Origin: Gemmataceae bacterium
GTDB taxonomy: Bacteria > Planctomycetota > Planctomycetia > Gemmatales > Gemmataceae
Assembly (NCBI GenBank): GCA_025055795.1
Contig: JANWVV010000012.1
Location: forward strand, 32,301-96,300
Reading direction: 5' to 3'
Length of the DNA: 64,000 nt
A model generated the notes under the pieces. That model was not told the DNA's origin. It saw only the letters and a program-made list of their open reading frames with translations, and did not search any database. Position 1 is the stretch's first letter. The number at the start of each line of letters is the position of its first letter. The position numbers and the translations under genes are program-made. Positions 52,830 through 63,147 of the stretch are shown here, piece after piece.

Positions 52830-54869
52830 TCATGGTGAAGTATGGGGAGTAATAGTCAGGTTCCGGATAGCGTAGGCGGCACGATGACACCATAGGCCCA
52901 AGCCGCGGTGCGGATTCCACAACGGTGGTTGGTATTGCAGTTGGGGAAATGAAAGTCGCAAAGGGCGGGTTGCTTTGAAAGCAGAGTAGTGCAGTGCTAG
53001 CTGACCTAATTCAGCAAAACGAATGATACGGGAAGGGTCTTCACCCCAGGAAACAGTGATGGCATCGGGCTGAACCGTAATTTCGATGCCACGCCACGGC
53101 CCAGGGCAGACGATACTCGGTGTAAAGGGATGCGTATAAGTGTTGTTTTCAAGTGAAAATACAGGGGAAGCACCCGGACGCTCCACTAAACACAAACTGC
53201 CAAAACTGACATGTTCAGGGAAAGGATAAGCTTGGGGATTGTTGGGTGCGTAATGATGGTCCAGAAAGCTGATGTGTCTAGCAGAATGGATGACGCAGCC
53301 GGGCAGGGACTGGTCGTCGCGGAAGTAATCGAGGAACAAGCCGCCGGTTTGCAATCCCTCCCGCCGGGGGGTCAGTAAATTCATCTGTCGGATTTCAGCT
53401 CGGATCGTGTAGTGGTCCACCGGCACCTCAGGGAGCAACAGAATCAATCCATGGCCTAGGCTGCTATAGACACAGGATCGTTCACTCGTCAGATCGGACG
53501 ATAGCGTCGCGTGGCCGTGGACAATTTTGTACCAGGTCGGTAATCCTTCTGTGGGGACCAAGGTAACTGGTTGATCTTGGCCCAGCCGTTGGTAAATCTT
53601 GTCAAGAATGTTGTGGGCGGATTCTTCGGGTTGGCGGAGCGGAGAGAGGAAGGTGCCTAGCGCTGTGCCGAGGCCAACTAAGCCTAGTGTAGCGACCAGT
53701 GTCAGGAGCCGACCCCGTTGGGACCACATCCACAAGTAAAACCGTCGCCAAGGGGTGTGAAGGGGAGCTGAGGGCGGGGTTGCTGCCAGAAAGCGTTCCA
53801 AGTCCTCTGCTAAGGCCGCCGCTGTTGGATAGCGATCGTGGGGACGCTTTTGTAGACATTTCAAGATGATCGCTTCCAGTTCCAAGGGAATTTCGGGGCG
53901 GATCACCCGCGGCCGAATTGGTGGAGTCTGCTCGATGTGCCGAATGATTTCCGGGGTCGAACTGCCAGAAAAGGGAGGTCGTCCCACCACCATGTGATAC
54001 AAGGTGGCTCCTAAACCATACACGTCGGCCGCTGGTCCAACGGGGCCAAAACGCTTGGAGCACTGTTCCGGGGGCATGTAGCTTGGAGTACCTAACGGAC
54101 CCGTAGCGGTGACCAGACCATCGTCACGGTCGAGCAGCTTGGCCAGGCCAAAGTCAGATATGTGGGGTTGGCCGTGAGCATCCAGCAGAATGTTGCTGGG
54201 TTTCAAGTCGCGATGTAACACCTGAGCGCAATGGGCAGCGTGGACCGCTTGAGCCGCGGTCCGGATCAACCGTGCCGCTTCATGCGGGTCGATGGGGCCC
54301 TGCTGACGCAGACGGTCCGCGAGCGTACCCCCTTCGATGTACTCCATGGTGAAAAAGGGCTGTTGTCGTAAAAAATCGGTTGCCAGTACACGCACAATGT
54401 TGGGGTGGTTCAGGCGAGCCAACGCCCGGACTTCGGCCACGAACCGTTCTGCTACATTCGGGTTACCGAAGCTCCGAAGCATTTTCAAAGCCACAAGACG
54501 TTCCGTCGGGTATTCCCGTGCTAGAAAAACGTCCCCCATACCGCCGCAGCCCAGGCGTTTGAGTAATTGGTAGCCGGGAGGCGATGGCGGTAACTGCCGG
54601 AGCAGATCAGGTAAGGGTGTATTGTCCTCCAGTTGCTCCGTAGGAACAGCACGTGTGCGTGGTTCCGGCTGATAGAATGTGCGGGTCGCTTCTTGAGGTA
54701 ACGCGACGGCGAAGGAGGGCTGTGTTTTGAGTTGCTGGTCCGAGCCGCCGGCCAACTCCTCAAGAGCCCCTCCAGACATTAAGGAGTTGCGGCACCTCTC
54801 GCACAGTCCACTGGCAAAGTCCGAGGCAGGTAATGGTGTGGCACACTTCTGACACTGCGTTGGGGTCAT
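52830..54869 (-). CDS. Membrane-anchored Ser/Thr protein kinase with extracytoplasmic domain
   Basis: 679 residues. An N-terminal zinc ribbon (CQKCATPL...CERC, residues 6-26) and a linker are followed by a Hanks kinase domain (about 100-372). Its motifs are LGCGGMGDVF, VALK lysine at 129, HRDLKPSN at 219-226, DFG at 239-241 and GTPSYMPPEQ. After this comes a membrane helix (about 388-408, LLTLVATLGLVGLGTALGTF) and a C-terminal domain of about 270 residues (DHYTIRAEIRQMNLLTPRRE, TGGLFLDYF, WRGIEITVQPDAITVSWGED) that looks like a concanavalin-type or DUF1080-like beta sandwich. The layout is that of a receptor kinase. Start ATG 54869. Confidence 0.93.
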   Translation of the reverse strand: MTPTQCQKCATPLPASDFASGLCERCRNSLMSGGALEELAGGSDQQLKTQPSFAVALPQEATRTFYQPEPRTRAVPTEQLEDNTPLPDLLRQLPPSPPGYQLLKRLGCGGMGDVFLAREYPTERLVALKMLRSFGNPNVAERFVAEVRALARLNHPNIVRVLATDFLRQQPFFTMEYIEGGTLADRLRQQGPIDPHEAARLIRTAAQAVHAAHCAQVLHRDLKPSNILLDAHGQPHISDFGLAKLLDRDDGLVTATGPLGTPSYMPPEQCSKRFGPVGPAADVYGLGATLYHMVVGRPPFSGSSTPEIIRHIEQTPPIRPRVIRPEIPLELEAIILKCLQKRPHDRYPTAAALAEDLERFLAATPPSAPLHTPWRRFYLWMWSQRGRLLTLVATLGLVGLGTALGTFLSPLRQPEESAHNILDKIYQRLGQDQPVTLVPTEGLPTWYKIVHGHATLSSDLTSERSCVYSSLGHGLILLLPEVPVDHYTIRAEIRQMNLLTPRREGLQTGGLFLDYFRDDQSLPGCVIHSARHISFLDHHYAPNNPQAYPFPEHVSFGSLCLVERPGASPVFSLENNTYTHPFTPSIVCPGPWRGIEITVQPDAITVSWGEDPSRIIRFAELGQLALHYSAFKATRPLRLSFPQLQYQPPLWNPHRGLGLWCHRAAYAIRNLTITPHTSP

Positions 54870-55235
54870 AAAACCTGATCCCCGACTCTACCCGATGATT
54901 TTGCGTACGCTCCCAGGATAAAGCGAGAATCTATCACCCGCAAGCGGCGTTGTCCCGTTTCGTGCACTCCACATTCGCATCCTTGTGCGTACGTTACGCT
55001 ATCATCAAAGGGTGTTACGGACTCATATCATTCATCGAACACTGCCTCGATGTTCGAAACTTCTGGAAGGTAACGGCTCCGGATCACCGCCCCCTATCCC
55101 GGTGCTCTGAGCCCTGTATCAGCACACAACCAAAGTACGCTCCAGGCCGAAGCGGACACAGGGAATGGCAGAGATGAGATCAAGGGCACTAAAGCAAGAC
55201 TGCAACTAACCGTTTTGCCAGCAGGATGATCTAGG
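54870..55235. other. Intergenic region
   Basis: No supported gene. The kinase promoter should lie here. Open frames present are without a ribosome-binding site or family resemblance. Confidence 0.4.
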
Positions 55236-56354
55236 CTAGCGGTCTTTCACACAGCGAAAACCGAGGTGGGAGGTGCCGGTATCGACATCGCCTTTGCCAC
55301 GGCCGTAGACTTTGTAGCGAGCACAAAAACTAGGGCTGCATAGAAACGAACCGCCCCGCTGCACTCGTTTGGGAATAAGTGCTTCGTGAGGGCGGGAAGG
55401 GTCGTAGCTGACGTCTGGACCTGGTGGATTGTTCCGGGGGCTATAGGCGTAGTAATCAGGGCGGTACCAGTCGTGGCACCATTCCCAGACGTTGCCTGCC
55501 ATGCCGTACAGGCCATAAGGGTTAGGAGGGAAAGCCTTGACGGGGGCCGTTCGCAAAAAGCCATCGGCTAAAGTATTACGATGGGGAAACTCTCCCTGCC
55601 AGATATTGCAGCGCCACCAGCCATTGGCATCGGGTTCCTCATCGCCCCAAGGGTAGGGTTTCTGGACCAAACCGCCGCGGGCGGCGTACTCCCATTCAGC
55701 CTCGGTGGGCAACCTTTTGCCAGCCCAGCGTGCGTAGGCTTGGGCGTCTTCCCAAGATACGTGCACAACCGGATGATCCATCCGGTCGGCGATATTACTG
55801 CCCGGCCCCTCCGGGTGTTTCCAACAGGCACCGGGGACCCAACGCCACCAGCCGGACTCATCCTGCCACGGGACGGCTTGATCAGGAGGCACAAAAACTA
55901 GCGAACCGGGTACCAAAAGTTCCGGTGGTGGCTCATGCGTACCCGGAGGTAAATAGGCCATGATCTGCTCTTTTGTCGGTGTTCGCTCCGCTGTGGTGAC
56001 GTAACCCGTAGCTTCAACAAAACGGGCAAACTGAGCGTTGGTTACCTCCGTTTCATCCATCCAGAAGCCGCGTAGTTCGACTACATGGATCGGGCGGGCA
56101 TCAGCAAAATAGGGGTGAGGGTCGTCAGTGCCCATGAGAAACTGCCCCCCCGGAATCCAAACCATGCCTTCGGGTGATGGCTGATCAGTCCTCCAGCCCG
56201 TAGTCAAGGCTAAAGCCACGCCAAGACTAATGGGCAATGCTGCTCCGGCAATGATAATCCAAGTTTTTCGCCTTACCCCCAGGATAGTTTTGGATCCGAT
56301 TTCGGTTTGTTTGGCCCCGCTGGTGTCCTGAGGCTGCGTCCGCGAGCGGTTCAT
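55236..56354 (-). CDS. Formylglycine-generating enzyme (sulfatase-modifying factor)
   Basis: An FGE/SUMF1-family enzyme that oxidises a sulfatase cysteine to formylglycine. Visible family blocks are MVWIPGGQFLMGTDDPHPYF, GFWMDETEVTNAQFARFVEA, HPVVHVSWEDAQAYARWAGK, LPTEAEWEYAARGG, NVWEWCHDWYRPDYY and the C-terminal active site RGGSFLCSPSFCARYKVYGR. Both catalytic cysteines are present (C-x4-C), as in true aerobic FGE, so this is not one of the many inactive look-alikes. A membrane helix at 31-52 anchors it, facing out. ATG 56354 has GGAG 8 bases upstream; earlier in-frame ATGs (56390, 56519) lack one. The neighbouring sulfate transporter is a plausible partner pathway. Confidence 0.92.
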   Translation of the reverse strand: MNRSRTQPQDTSGAKQTEIGSKTILGVRRKTWIIIAGAALPISLGVALALTTGWRTDQPSPEGMVWIPGGQFLMGTDDPHPYFADARPIHVVELRGFWMDETEVTNAQFARFVEATGYVTTAERTPTKEQIMAYLPPGTHEPPPELLVPGSLVFVPPDQAVPWQDESGWWRWVPGACWKHPEGPGSNIADRMDHPVVHVSWEDAQAYARWAGKRLPTEAEWEYAARGGLVQKPYPWGDEEPDANGWWRCNIWQGEFPHRNTLADGFLRTAPVKAFPPNPYGLYGMAGNVWEWCHDWYRPDYYAYSPRNNPPGPDVSYDPSRPHEALIPKRVQRGGSFLCSPSFCARYKVYGRGKGDVDTGTSHLGFRCVKDR

Positions 56355-56947
56355 GTTCCATGCTCCATTGATCGATCTGTTTGACTTCATTTGACTTGGA
56401 AACGGCCGTAAACGGGGCTTACCTATGCGATTGGCAGTTCGACTGAGCTGCAGTCTTTCCCTCAATGTACAGCACCGATGGATTTGTTGTAACGGCACGC
56501 TTGGGTCTAGCAACCGCAATGGCTGTTCTCTGTTCAGATGCTCTAATTATCTCTACCGAGTGACTCCTTGGTCTATGGAGTAGTCATTACTCGGTGGGTG
56601 GGCAACGCAATTCACTGCGAATTTGTACCTGTATGCTCAACGGTGCCTTTCGGTAAACTCTACTAGCTCATCGACTGATAGTATTGACACATCAGTAAGC
56701 AAAATGATAGGGATAATAATGAAACCGGCGAAAACGGTTTGTGACACTCTAATCTGAGGACTCGTCTGCTGTTTTAATTTGGGATTGGAGACCGAGGGGT
56801 CTAATAGCTTTCATTCCATGGGACCATGGATCGAGTTAGCGACCCTATTAATCTGACTTATTGTGTCCCTTGTGGACTCTCACATTGGACCACCAGATAA
56901 ACTGGGCTGGGGCGTGGATCGTACAGGCAACCAAATGAGGTAAAAGG
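56355..56947. promoter_or_regulatory. Divergent regulatory region between FGE and sulfate transporter genes
   Basis: A 593-base spacer between divergent genes with no supported coding region. AAACCG (56722-56727) and CGGTTT (56735-56740) form a 6-bp perfect dyad with a 7-base spacer, followed by TGTGACACTC. TTGACA at 56684-56689 lies upstream of it, but the only -10-like sequence at a workable distance (GATAGG, 16 bases) is poor. The dyad is a candidate operator or hairpin; no known sulfur-regulator motif was recognised. Confidence 0.35.
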
Positions 56948-57772
56948 ATGGGGCGGATTAGTCCGAAGGTGTTGCCTGGTTATGGGTTGAGTCTAGGCTT
57001 CACCCTGGTATATGTGAGTGTGCTTGTTCTCCTGCCGTTGGGAGCCTGCGTGGCGACAGCAGTCGGGATGGATTGGGCTGAGTTTGTTGCTGCTGTATGG
57101 ACACCTCGCGCCCGTGCTGCCTATGCTCTCAGTTTTGGCGCCTCTTTGATCGCCGCAAGCATTAGCACTATCATCGGTTTACTGATAGCTTGGGTTTTAG
57201 TACGCTATCAGTTTCCTGGCCGACGACTGTTGGACTCTTTGGTGGATCTGCCCTTTGCCCTCCCTACTGCGGTAGCCGGACTCGTCTTTTCCCATCTCTA
57301 TAGTGCTGAGGGGTGGTTGGGACAGTTTCTTGTACCATTAGGGATCGAAGCGGCCTACTCGCGGTTGGCGATTGTAATCGTACTCGTATTCATTGGCTTT
57401 CCATTCGTGGTCCGTACCGTTCAACCGGTTATTCAAAGCCTGGATGCCGAAGAGGAAGAAGCGGCAGCCCTACTAGGTGCTACGCGGTGGCAAACCTTTC
57501 GCTATGTTTTGCTACCTGCCCTTGTTCCTAGCTTGATTACAGGATTCGCCTTAGCCGTGGCCCGCGGTCTGGGAGAATATGGCTCGATAGTGTTTGTTTC
57601 GGGGAACATGCCTTACAAGACCGAAATAGCACCCTTCCTCATCGTCAGCCGATTAGAGGAAGGGGGGGGCAGGGTAGTCGAGGCCACGGCTATCGCTACG
57701 GTACTGCTGGCCGCTTCGCTTAGCCTGTTGGTCGTGATCAATCGTTTGGAAGCGTGGAGTCGCAAAGGATAA
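56948..57772 (+). CDS. cysT: Sulfate/thiosulfate ABC transporter permease CysT
   Basis: One of two inner-membrane permeases of the CysTWA importer. Six hydrophobic helices are apparent, and the coupling-helix motif EEEEAAALLGATRWQTFRYV (EAA loop) is clear. PLALPTAVAGL-like sequence is present as DLPFALPTAVAGLVF. 274 residues is normal. GAGG lies 7 bases before ATG 56948. It is the first gene of cysT-cysW-cysA; no periplasmic sulfate-binding protein gene (sbp or cysP) is in the cluster. Confidence 0.93.
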   Translation: MGRISPKVLPGYGLSLGFTLVYVSVLVLLPLGACVATAVGMDWAEFVAAVWTPRARAAYALSFGASLIAASISTIIGLLIAWVLVRYQFPGRRLLDSLVDLPFALPTAVAGLVFSHLYSAEGWLGQFLVPLGIEAAYSRLAIVIVLVFIGFPFVVRTVQPVIQSLDAEEEEAAALLGATRWQTFRYVLLPALVPSLITGFALAVARGLGEYGSIVFVSGNMPYKTEIAPFLIVSRLEEGGGRVVEATAIATVLLAASLSLLVVINRLEAWSRKG

Positions 57773-57879
57773 ATGCTGTCTCCTTCGGTCCTGTCACAGG
57801 TGTGTGACTTGTATTGTCTTAGAGGGATAAAGGTTGTGCAGAGGGGAGTTTACTGAATTGAGTCAGTGGAGAAAGATGG

Positions 57880-58902
57880 ATGGCTGATGCTTTAAGCGGG
57901 CAAAACAGTCAAAGAGTTGTAGAGCACGTGCAAATCGCTCGTTCCCGAGAGCTCGGCATCGACCCCCTCGTCCTGAGTGGGAAGCGTCCGCTATCAACGA
58001 TGGGACGCCGGTACACTCAGGACCCTCTCTGGCTGCGGATTGTACTGATTAGCCTGGCAGCGATTGTGATGGGGGTACTGGTTGTAATCCCTGTAATAAA
58101 CGTTTTTTACGAAGCCTTGCGCGACGGAATCGTGGCCTACGGACGTGCCATAGTGGGTGACCCGGAAACACGCTATTCAATCGTGCTGACCTTAACGGTG
58201 GCACCGCTGGCTGTGTTATGTAATGTAATTTTTGGCATCGCGGCGGCATGGGCCGTAGCAAGGTTCCGCTTTCCGGGACGGACTTTGGTGGTAACGTTGA
58301 TTGATGTGCCTCTATCCGTATCACCTGTAGTAGCGGGGCTAGCGTTTGTCCTGCTATTTGGAATGCAGGGATTCCTGGGTCCGTGGCTAAGGAAGCAAGG
58401 TATCGACATTCTTTTTACCGTACCGGCCCTGATTCTGGCGACGACTTTCGTTACCTTACCTTACGTTGCCCGCGAGTTGATTCCGGTTATGGAAGCAATT
58501 GGTCCAGATGAGGAGCTGGCCGCTTTAAGTTTAGGGGCCAGTGGCTGGCAAATCTTCTGGCGCGTGACACTGCCCAATATCAAATGGGGGCTCTTATATG
58601 GCATCATCTTGTGTAATGCCCGAGCCATGGGGGAATTCGGAGCCGTCTCGGTAGTATCCGGACGGATCCCTGGCGAAACGACGACCATGCCCCTGCAAGT
58701 GGAAGTATTGTTTCAGGACTTCAACAGCCCTGCAGCCTTTGCCTTGGCCTCCGTACTGACGTTACTTGCAGGAGTGACCCTAGTGTTGAAAGGCTGGGTA
58801 GAACGGCATCACGCAGTGACGCCCCACCTGACTGATCAGGAGGGCACGGATGAGCAAACCCAGCCTACCCCTAAAATGTCAGGCAGCACTGTTACCGTTT
58901 GA
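57880..58902 (+). CDS. cysW: Sulfate/thiosulfate ABC transporter permease CysW
   Basis: The second permease. Its EAA motif is [20 protein letters not shown], and it has family blocks [28 protein letters not shown] and [20 protein letters not shown]. The N-terminus carries about 40 extra hydrophilic residues before the first helix, and the C-terminus has a short Thr/Pro-rich tail (340 residues against about 290 usual). GGAG lies 8 bases before ATG 57880. It is 107 bases after cysT and 62 bases before the chosen cysA start. Confidence 0.93.
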   Translation: MADALSGQNSQRVVEHVQIARSRELGIDPLVLSGKRPLSTMGRRYTQDPLWLRIVLISLAAIVMGVLVVIPVINVFYEALRDGIVAYGRAIVGDPETRYSIVLTLTVAPLAVLCNVIFGIAAAWAVARFRFPGRTLVVTLIDVPLSVSPVVAGLAFVLLFGMQGFLGPWLRKQGIDILFTVPALILATTFVTLPYVARELIPVMEAIGPDEELAALSLGASGWQIFWRVTLPNIKWGLLYGIILCNARAMGEFGAVSVVSGRIPGETTTMPLQVEVLFQDFNSPAAFALASVLTLLAGVTLVLKGWVERHHAVTPHLTDQEGTDEQTQPTPKMSGSTVTV

Positions 58903-58964
58903 TCACTGCAATCCCGCTGGATTTTCGGCCATCTATACCGTCTTGCCCGCACACGCCAATAGCT

Positions 58965-60032
58965 ATGTCGATTAGTGTTGTTAATTTAACTAAACGTTTC
59001 GGCCGGTTTGTTGCCTTGAACAACGTGTCGTTGGTTTGTCCAACCGGCCAGCTAGTCGCCTTACTCGGCCCCTCCGGCTCGGGCAAAACCACTTTACTCC
59101 GGATTATAGCCGGCCTGGAAGTACCAGATAGTGGAGCGGTGTATTACCACGATGATGAAATCACCCAGCGATCGGCTCGTGACCGGAACGTCGGTTTTGT
59201 ATTCCAGCATTATGCCTTGTTCCGACACATGACCGTGTATGACAACGTGGCCTTTGGACTGCGGGTGCGTAAGGTGCCTGAGCGGCAAATCCGCGAACGG
59301 GTCATGGAATTATTGCGGTTGGTTCGTTTGGAAGAGAAAGCCTATCACTACCCGAGTGAATTATCCGGTGGACAGAAACAGCGGATTGCCTTGATCCGGG
59401 CCTTGGCACCCGATCCCAAAGTCTTGTTGTTGGACGAGCCGTTCGGGGCCCTGGATGCCAAGGTGCGGGCGGAACTCCGCCAATGGTTACGCCGCTTCCA
59501 TGATGAATTTCACGTCACCAGCATCTTTGTCACACACGATCAGGAGGAAGCCTTCGAGGTGGCTGACCGCGTGGTTGTCATGAATCATGGTCAGATTGAA
59601 CAAGAGGGAACACCGCTGGAGGTGTTCGAGCACCCAGCGACGGCCTTTGTCATGGACTTCCTCGGTAACGTCAACAAGCTGCCCGTGCGGGTAGAAGGGG
59701 GACGAGCCCTACTCGGTGAAACGGGAACCGTCGAGGTACCAGCCAAGGTCTTTGGCACTGCTGAAAACGGCCGAATCGATGCCTATATTCGTCCCCATGA
59801 GCTGGACATTGCCCGTACTCCTGATAGCAGCAACTGTCTGACCGGTAAAATAGTCCATTTGAACCCGGCAGGCTCAGTAGTGAAAGTTCGTGTGCTTGCT
59901 GAGGATTTTGGGCTGATGTTGAATGTCGATTTGACCCCCGAGCGGTACCGCACTCTGGGTCTGAAACCGGGAGAAACGGTTTTTGTCACCCCTAAAGCCG
60001 CCAAAGTTTTCGAACCGGATTACTCCATTTGA
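58965..60032 (+). CDS. cysA: Sulfate/thiosulfate ABC transporter ATPase CysA
   Basis: Energises sulfate import. Walker [15 protein letters not shown]-loop [20 protein letters not shown], signature [19 protein letters not shown], Walker [12 protein letters not shown] and H-loop FVTHDQEEA are all present, followed by the TOBE-like C-terminal domain ([15 protein letters not shown]). ATG 58965 ([15 protein letters not shown]) gives the normal length of 355 residues. No ribosome-binding site precedes it, and a TTG at 58899 overlapping the cysW stop is an alternative. Last gene of the operon. Confidence 0.95.
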   Translation: MSISVVNLTKRFGRFVALNNVSLVCPTGQLVALLGPSGSGKTTLLRIIAGLEVPDSGAVYYHDDEITQRSARDRNVGFVFQHYALFRHMTVYDNVAFGLRVRKVPERQIRERVMELLRLVRLEEKAYHYPSELSGGQKQRIALIRALAPDPKVLLLDEPFGALDAKVRAELRQWLRRFHDEFHVTSIFVTHDQEEAFEVADRVVVMNHGQIEQEGTPLEVFEHPATAFVMDFLGNVNKLPVRVEGGRALLGETGTVEVPAKVFGTAENGRIDAYIRPHELDIARTPDSSNCLTGKIVHLNPAGSVVKVRVLAEDFGLMLNVDLTPERYRTLGLKPGETVFVTPKAAKVFEPDYSI

Positions 60033-60238
60033 TTTTGATTCCACATTCATCCAAGACCAGGCGTTGAAGCAGCAGGACGGGTCGCACAGCGGCACCCAAC
60101 TTTTGTCTATCCCCTGTTGTAGGTTAGAGTCACCGGACCACTATCCACTGTCTCGCGTGGTTACTAAATATAATTACTCTCCTACGCGGACGGTAGAACA
60201 CGAAATATGCACCCTATTATGAGGGAGGGAGTAAGCTT

Positions 60239-60487
60239 ATGGCCGTGCGTATGTCGACCCGGCGGCGGTTAGAACGGATTCGGGACAACATGGCCTTGTC
60301 CCGCATTGCCAATGGTCATCGCAAACGAAAGGAACGAGCCAATCGGGATCGGCGGATGAAGCAGCTTCTGACTCAGAGCACCTACCCGCACTACCATCCG
60401 GCAGTGCAAAGTTGGATCAGCCAAAAACTGGGTATTCCCTTCAACCGTGTCACGGAAGAACACATAAGGCAATTGACCTCAAGCTGA
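60239..60487 (+). CDS. Small very basic protein (82 aa)
   Basis: GAGGGAGGGAG lies 7 bases before ATG 60239. The first half is extremely Arg/Lys-rich (MSTRRRLERIRDNMALSRIA, NGHRKRKERANRDRRMKQ). The second half is a short folded segment ending in QSWISQKLGIPFNRVTEEHI. It is rich in positive charge like nucleic-acid or ribosome-binding proteins, but no family was recognised. It lies 206 bases after cysA and is probably a separate unit. Confidence 0.75.
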   Translation: MAVRMSTRRRLERIRDNMALSRIANGHRKRKERANRDRRMKQLLTQSTYPHYHPAVQSWISQKLGIPFNRVTEEHIRQLTSS

Positions 60488-60817
60488 AATACAACCAACG
60501 CTCCTTCTTTTTGTTTTAGTCAAAGGCCCCCGGTAGATTACCAGTTCGAATCATTCAGATTGATCCCCGTGAGAACCCGCCGTTGGGGAGTGGACGTCGA
60601 GCTGTACCAGCCTCGCTTGCTGAGCGACAAGGCTGACAACCTACAAAGATCATTCCTGGACGTTCTCGCAACCACTATCGACTTACAGGACGTTTCAGTT
60701 GTAAAAACTTCTGGATTTGGTCGCATGTATTACCGGAAGGCCACTCCGAACGAAAATTTCAGTTGCTCCCCCCGAGTAGGGCGAATTGCTTCAGGATAGA
60801 CAAGCCAGATGCATATT
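60488..60817. other. Convergent intergenic region
   Basis: No supported gene. One frame (60560-60799, plus) begins with TTG, has no ribosome-binding site and matches nothing recognised. No terminator was recognised. Confidence 0.4.
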
Positions 60818-62329
60818 TTACCTAGGATTATCCGTACCCTGACGGGCTAAGGCACGATGTTTTGCGGCTAGAGCAGGTTGTCCCGTCTCCTCGTAGTAAA
60901 CTGTGAGCACTCGATGGGTAGCGACATGGTGTGGATCGATCCGTAAGGCGGAATGGAACCAACGGATTGCCTCCTGGATTTGACCTGCCCGCAAGGCGAT
61001 CATGCCGATCTCATGGTGTATCTCGGGATTGTGTGGCTCTCTCTGCAAAGGGCCCTCGATCAACGCCTTGATGCGTTCGCCGTCCGCTTCCAGTTGTTTA
61101 ATGAGATTACGCTGTTGTTCGGCTTCTGTTTCCCGACCATGCTGAGCTAGAACGGTCGCGTATTGGTGTCGTATGGCCAGATCACCGGGATCGTACTGCA
61201 CTGCCTGGGCAAAATACTGAATTGCTTCCTGAGGTTGTTCCAAAAACAAGGCAACTTTACCCCGTTCGGCCAGCGCGGCGGCATAACGAGGGTGCTCTGT
61301 TAGCAGTGCATCGAGAACAGCGCGGGCCTGTTCCAACCGTCCGAGCAAGATAAGGGTCTGTGCCCATAAAAGGCGAATTTCCCGCTGTTGTGGGCGACTT
61401 TGGATCAGGAAGCGTATGTGGGGCTCTGCTTCTTCGCCATGTCGTGTTTGAACTAGCAAAGTCACCAGACGTTGACGAGCTTCATCGTGCTCCGGGTCCT
61501 GCTCAACCAGCCGGCGATAGTACTCTTTGGCACCTTCCCGGTCGTCACGTTGTTCCTGCAGGCGACCAAATAGATAAAGTGCCCACGGGTCGTGCGGGTC
61601 TTCGTCTAACCATTGGGTGAGTAACACTCCTGCCTCACCCCAGCGGAACCGGCTTAATAATCCGGTAATCCAGGCCTCTTTGATCAGTCGAGCCTCCATG
61701 CCGCCACGCTGCAGACGCTCGCGTAGCCTGAATGTAACAGCGTCAACGTCTCCGCGTGCCGCCTGCAGCAACAACCGCTCGAGGACCAACGCCTCATCGT
61801 CTCCGTATAGTTGCCAGTACTGATCTAGCCACGCCTCCGCCGTTTCCAAGTGTCCACTTTGACGCGCTACCTGGGCACTAAGTAGTAACACCTGCCGGTG
61901 ACTAGGTCGACGGTGTACACACCAATCCAGAAGCGTGATCGCGGACTGATAATGGCCTTTGGAAACCTCCTGACGAACTTGGCCTAGGGCCCGATAAAAA
62001 CGCCACTCACTCCACGCTAGCCAGCCCGCTCCAGCCAAAAGACCTATAAGAACAAGCTGCCCGAATAAACGATGTCGCCATCGGAGACGGGTGAGGGACA
62101 ATCGCTTTACCAAGCCATGACGTGAAAGCCGAAGATCTGCTTCACTTGTCCTTTGTACTGAGGAAGGGTCAGATGGCGATGTAGTGGAGGTAGCGGAGGA
62201 GATGTCGTTTGCCAAAGGGTGAGCGGAATTACACGGCTGGCTCTTTGTGTTGTCTAAGGTAGTCGACTGCAAAGGCGGCGTTGCCGGAGAGTCAGGGGGG
62301 TATCGGGATACGCCGCTGTCGCTGTGCAT
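60818..62329 (-). CDS. Membrane-anchored TPR protein
   Basis: A 503-residue protein. A Ser/Thr/Pro-rich N-terminal cytoplasmic stretch (1-85) is followed by a membrane helix (about 90-107, LVLIGLLAGAGWLAWSEW) and then tetratricopeptide repeats to the end. Examples are ALGQVRQEVSKGHYQSAITL, ARVVLDALLTEHPRYAAALA-type units (here RAVLDALLTEHPRYAAALAE), EAIQYFAQAVQYDPGDLAIR, and EAIRWFHSALRIDPHHVATH. TPR proteins scaffold complexes. Neighbours downstream are the lipoprotein and DUF1559 genes. The start is ATG 62329 with a weak ribosome-binding site. Confidence 0.9.
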   Translation of the reverse strand: MHSDSGVSRYPPDSPATPPLQSTTLDNTKSQPCNSAHPLANDISSATSTTSPSDPSSVQRTSEADLRLSRHGLVKRLSLTRLRWRHRLFGQLVLIGLLAGAGWLAWSEWRFYRALGQVRQEVSKGHYQSAITLLDWCVHRRPSHRQVLLLSAQVARQSGHLETAEAWLDQYWQLYGDDEALVLERLLLQAARGDVDAVTFRLRERLQRGGMEARLIKEAWITGLLSRFRWGEAGVLLTQWLDEDPHDPWALYLFGRLQEQRDDREGAKEYYRRLVEQDPEHDEARQRLVTLLVQTRHGEEAEPHIRFLIQSRPQQREIRLLWAQTLILLGRLEQARAVLDALLTEHPRYAAALAERGKVALFLEQPQEAIQYFAQAVQYDPGDLAIRHQYATVLAQHGRETEAEQQRNLIKQLEADGERIKALIEGPLQREPHNPEIHHEIGMIALRAGQIQEAIRWFHSALRIDPHHVATHRVLTVYYEETGQPALAAKHRALARQGTDNPR

Positions 62330-62361
62330 AAGAAATCCAGCCGTTTACTTGATCCCGCTCG

Positions 62362-62886
62362 TTAATCGGTCAATTCGATATTGAACGTCTGGTTGCCACC
62401 ACGAAAATCGAACTTCAGGCCCGATTGGTCAGGATCGGCATATTTTCGTGGTATAGGTACGTATTTATCTAGCTGTCCTCCTGGTGAAGACATTTTATAC
62501 CCGTAATCAGCAGGGTTACCGGGCAGATTCAGTTTTGGTGGCAAATTCTCCTTAGGCGGTCCCTCCTTGGGTACATTCTTAAAGGGGACTCCCTTCGATT
62601 CGCCTTGAGGCTTGATTGATTCTGTCTCGACTGTCACCTTATAGGTTCCGCCGGTAATTTTTGGCACCTGATAACTGCCGTCTTCTTGAATAGGTGCAGA
62701 AAAGGTCTGTCCTCCACTGGAATTAATAAAGGCTACGTAACCTCCCTTAAGCGGTTGTCCTTTATAAGTTACTTTCCCACTTACAGAACCCGTAGGAGGT
62801 GAGCATGCTACTAGGGCCGTAAAAAGAATCAATCCCAAGCTCGAAGCACGCAAACACCGCTGTACGCCTAGCCCAGAAGCTTTCAT
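62362..62886 (-). CDS. Lipoprotein with carboxypeptidase-regulatory-like domain
   Basis: ATG 62886 (GAGGG 9 bases upstream) begins a lipoprotein signal peptide with lipobox TALVAC. The mature domain is a beta sandwich of the carboxypeptidase-regulatory or transthyretin-like type: GSVSGKVTYKGQPLKGGYVA, APIQEDGSYQVPKITGGTYK and VTVETESIKP. A Pro/Lys/Gly-rich stretch and LKFDFRGGNQTFNIELTD close it. Small lipoproteins of this type commonly follow DUF1559 genes in planctomycetes. The longer frame to 62964 lacks a signal and is rejected. It is preceded at 63148 by the DUF1559 gene in the same direction. Confidence 0.88.
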   Translation of the reverse strand: MKASGLGVQRCLRASSLGLILFTALVACSPPTGSVSGKVTYKGQPLKGGYVAFINSSGGQTFSAPIQEDGSYQVPKITGGTYKVTVETESIKPQGESKGVPFKNVPKEGPPKENLPPKLNLPGNPADYGYKMSSPGGQLDKYVPIPRKYADPDQSGLKFDFRGGNQTFNIELTD

Positions 62887-63147
62887 CGTTAGTGCCCTCT
62901 GGTTTAACTTTTTAGCATCACTAGATCGTCTGCATGCAAAGGTACTGGATTGTCCCAAAAACAAGCAGAAAATAGCCTAGTCCTGTTTTCTGCCCAATGA
63001 GACAAACAGGGATAATAAAGAAGTAACTTTGTTATGCAAGTTCAGATTAATCAGCCCGTAGGGATTCAAGGTTGGCATGTGCAACGGGCTACAGAGGTTT
63101 TTCTGGTTCGTGTCGTATGTTGTCAGGAGGGATTGAGGGAGGTTACG

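Noticed and set aside
60560..60799. 79-codon open frame after the small basic protein gene
   Set aside because: TTG start, no ribosome-binding site, no recognised family.
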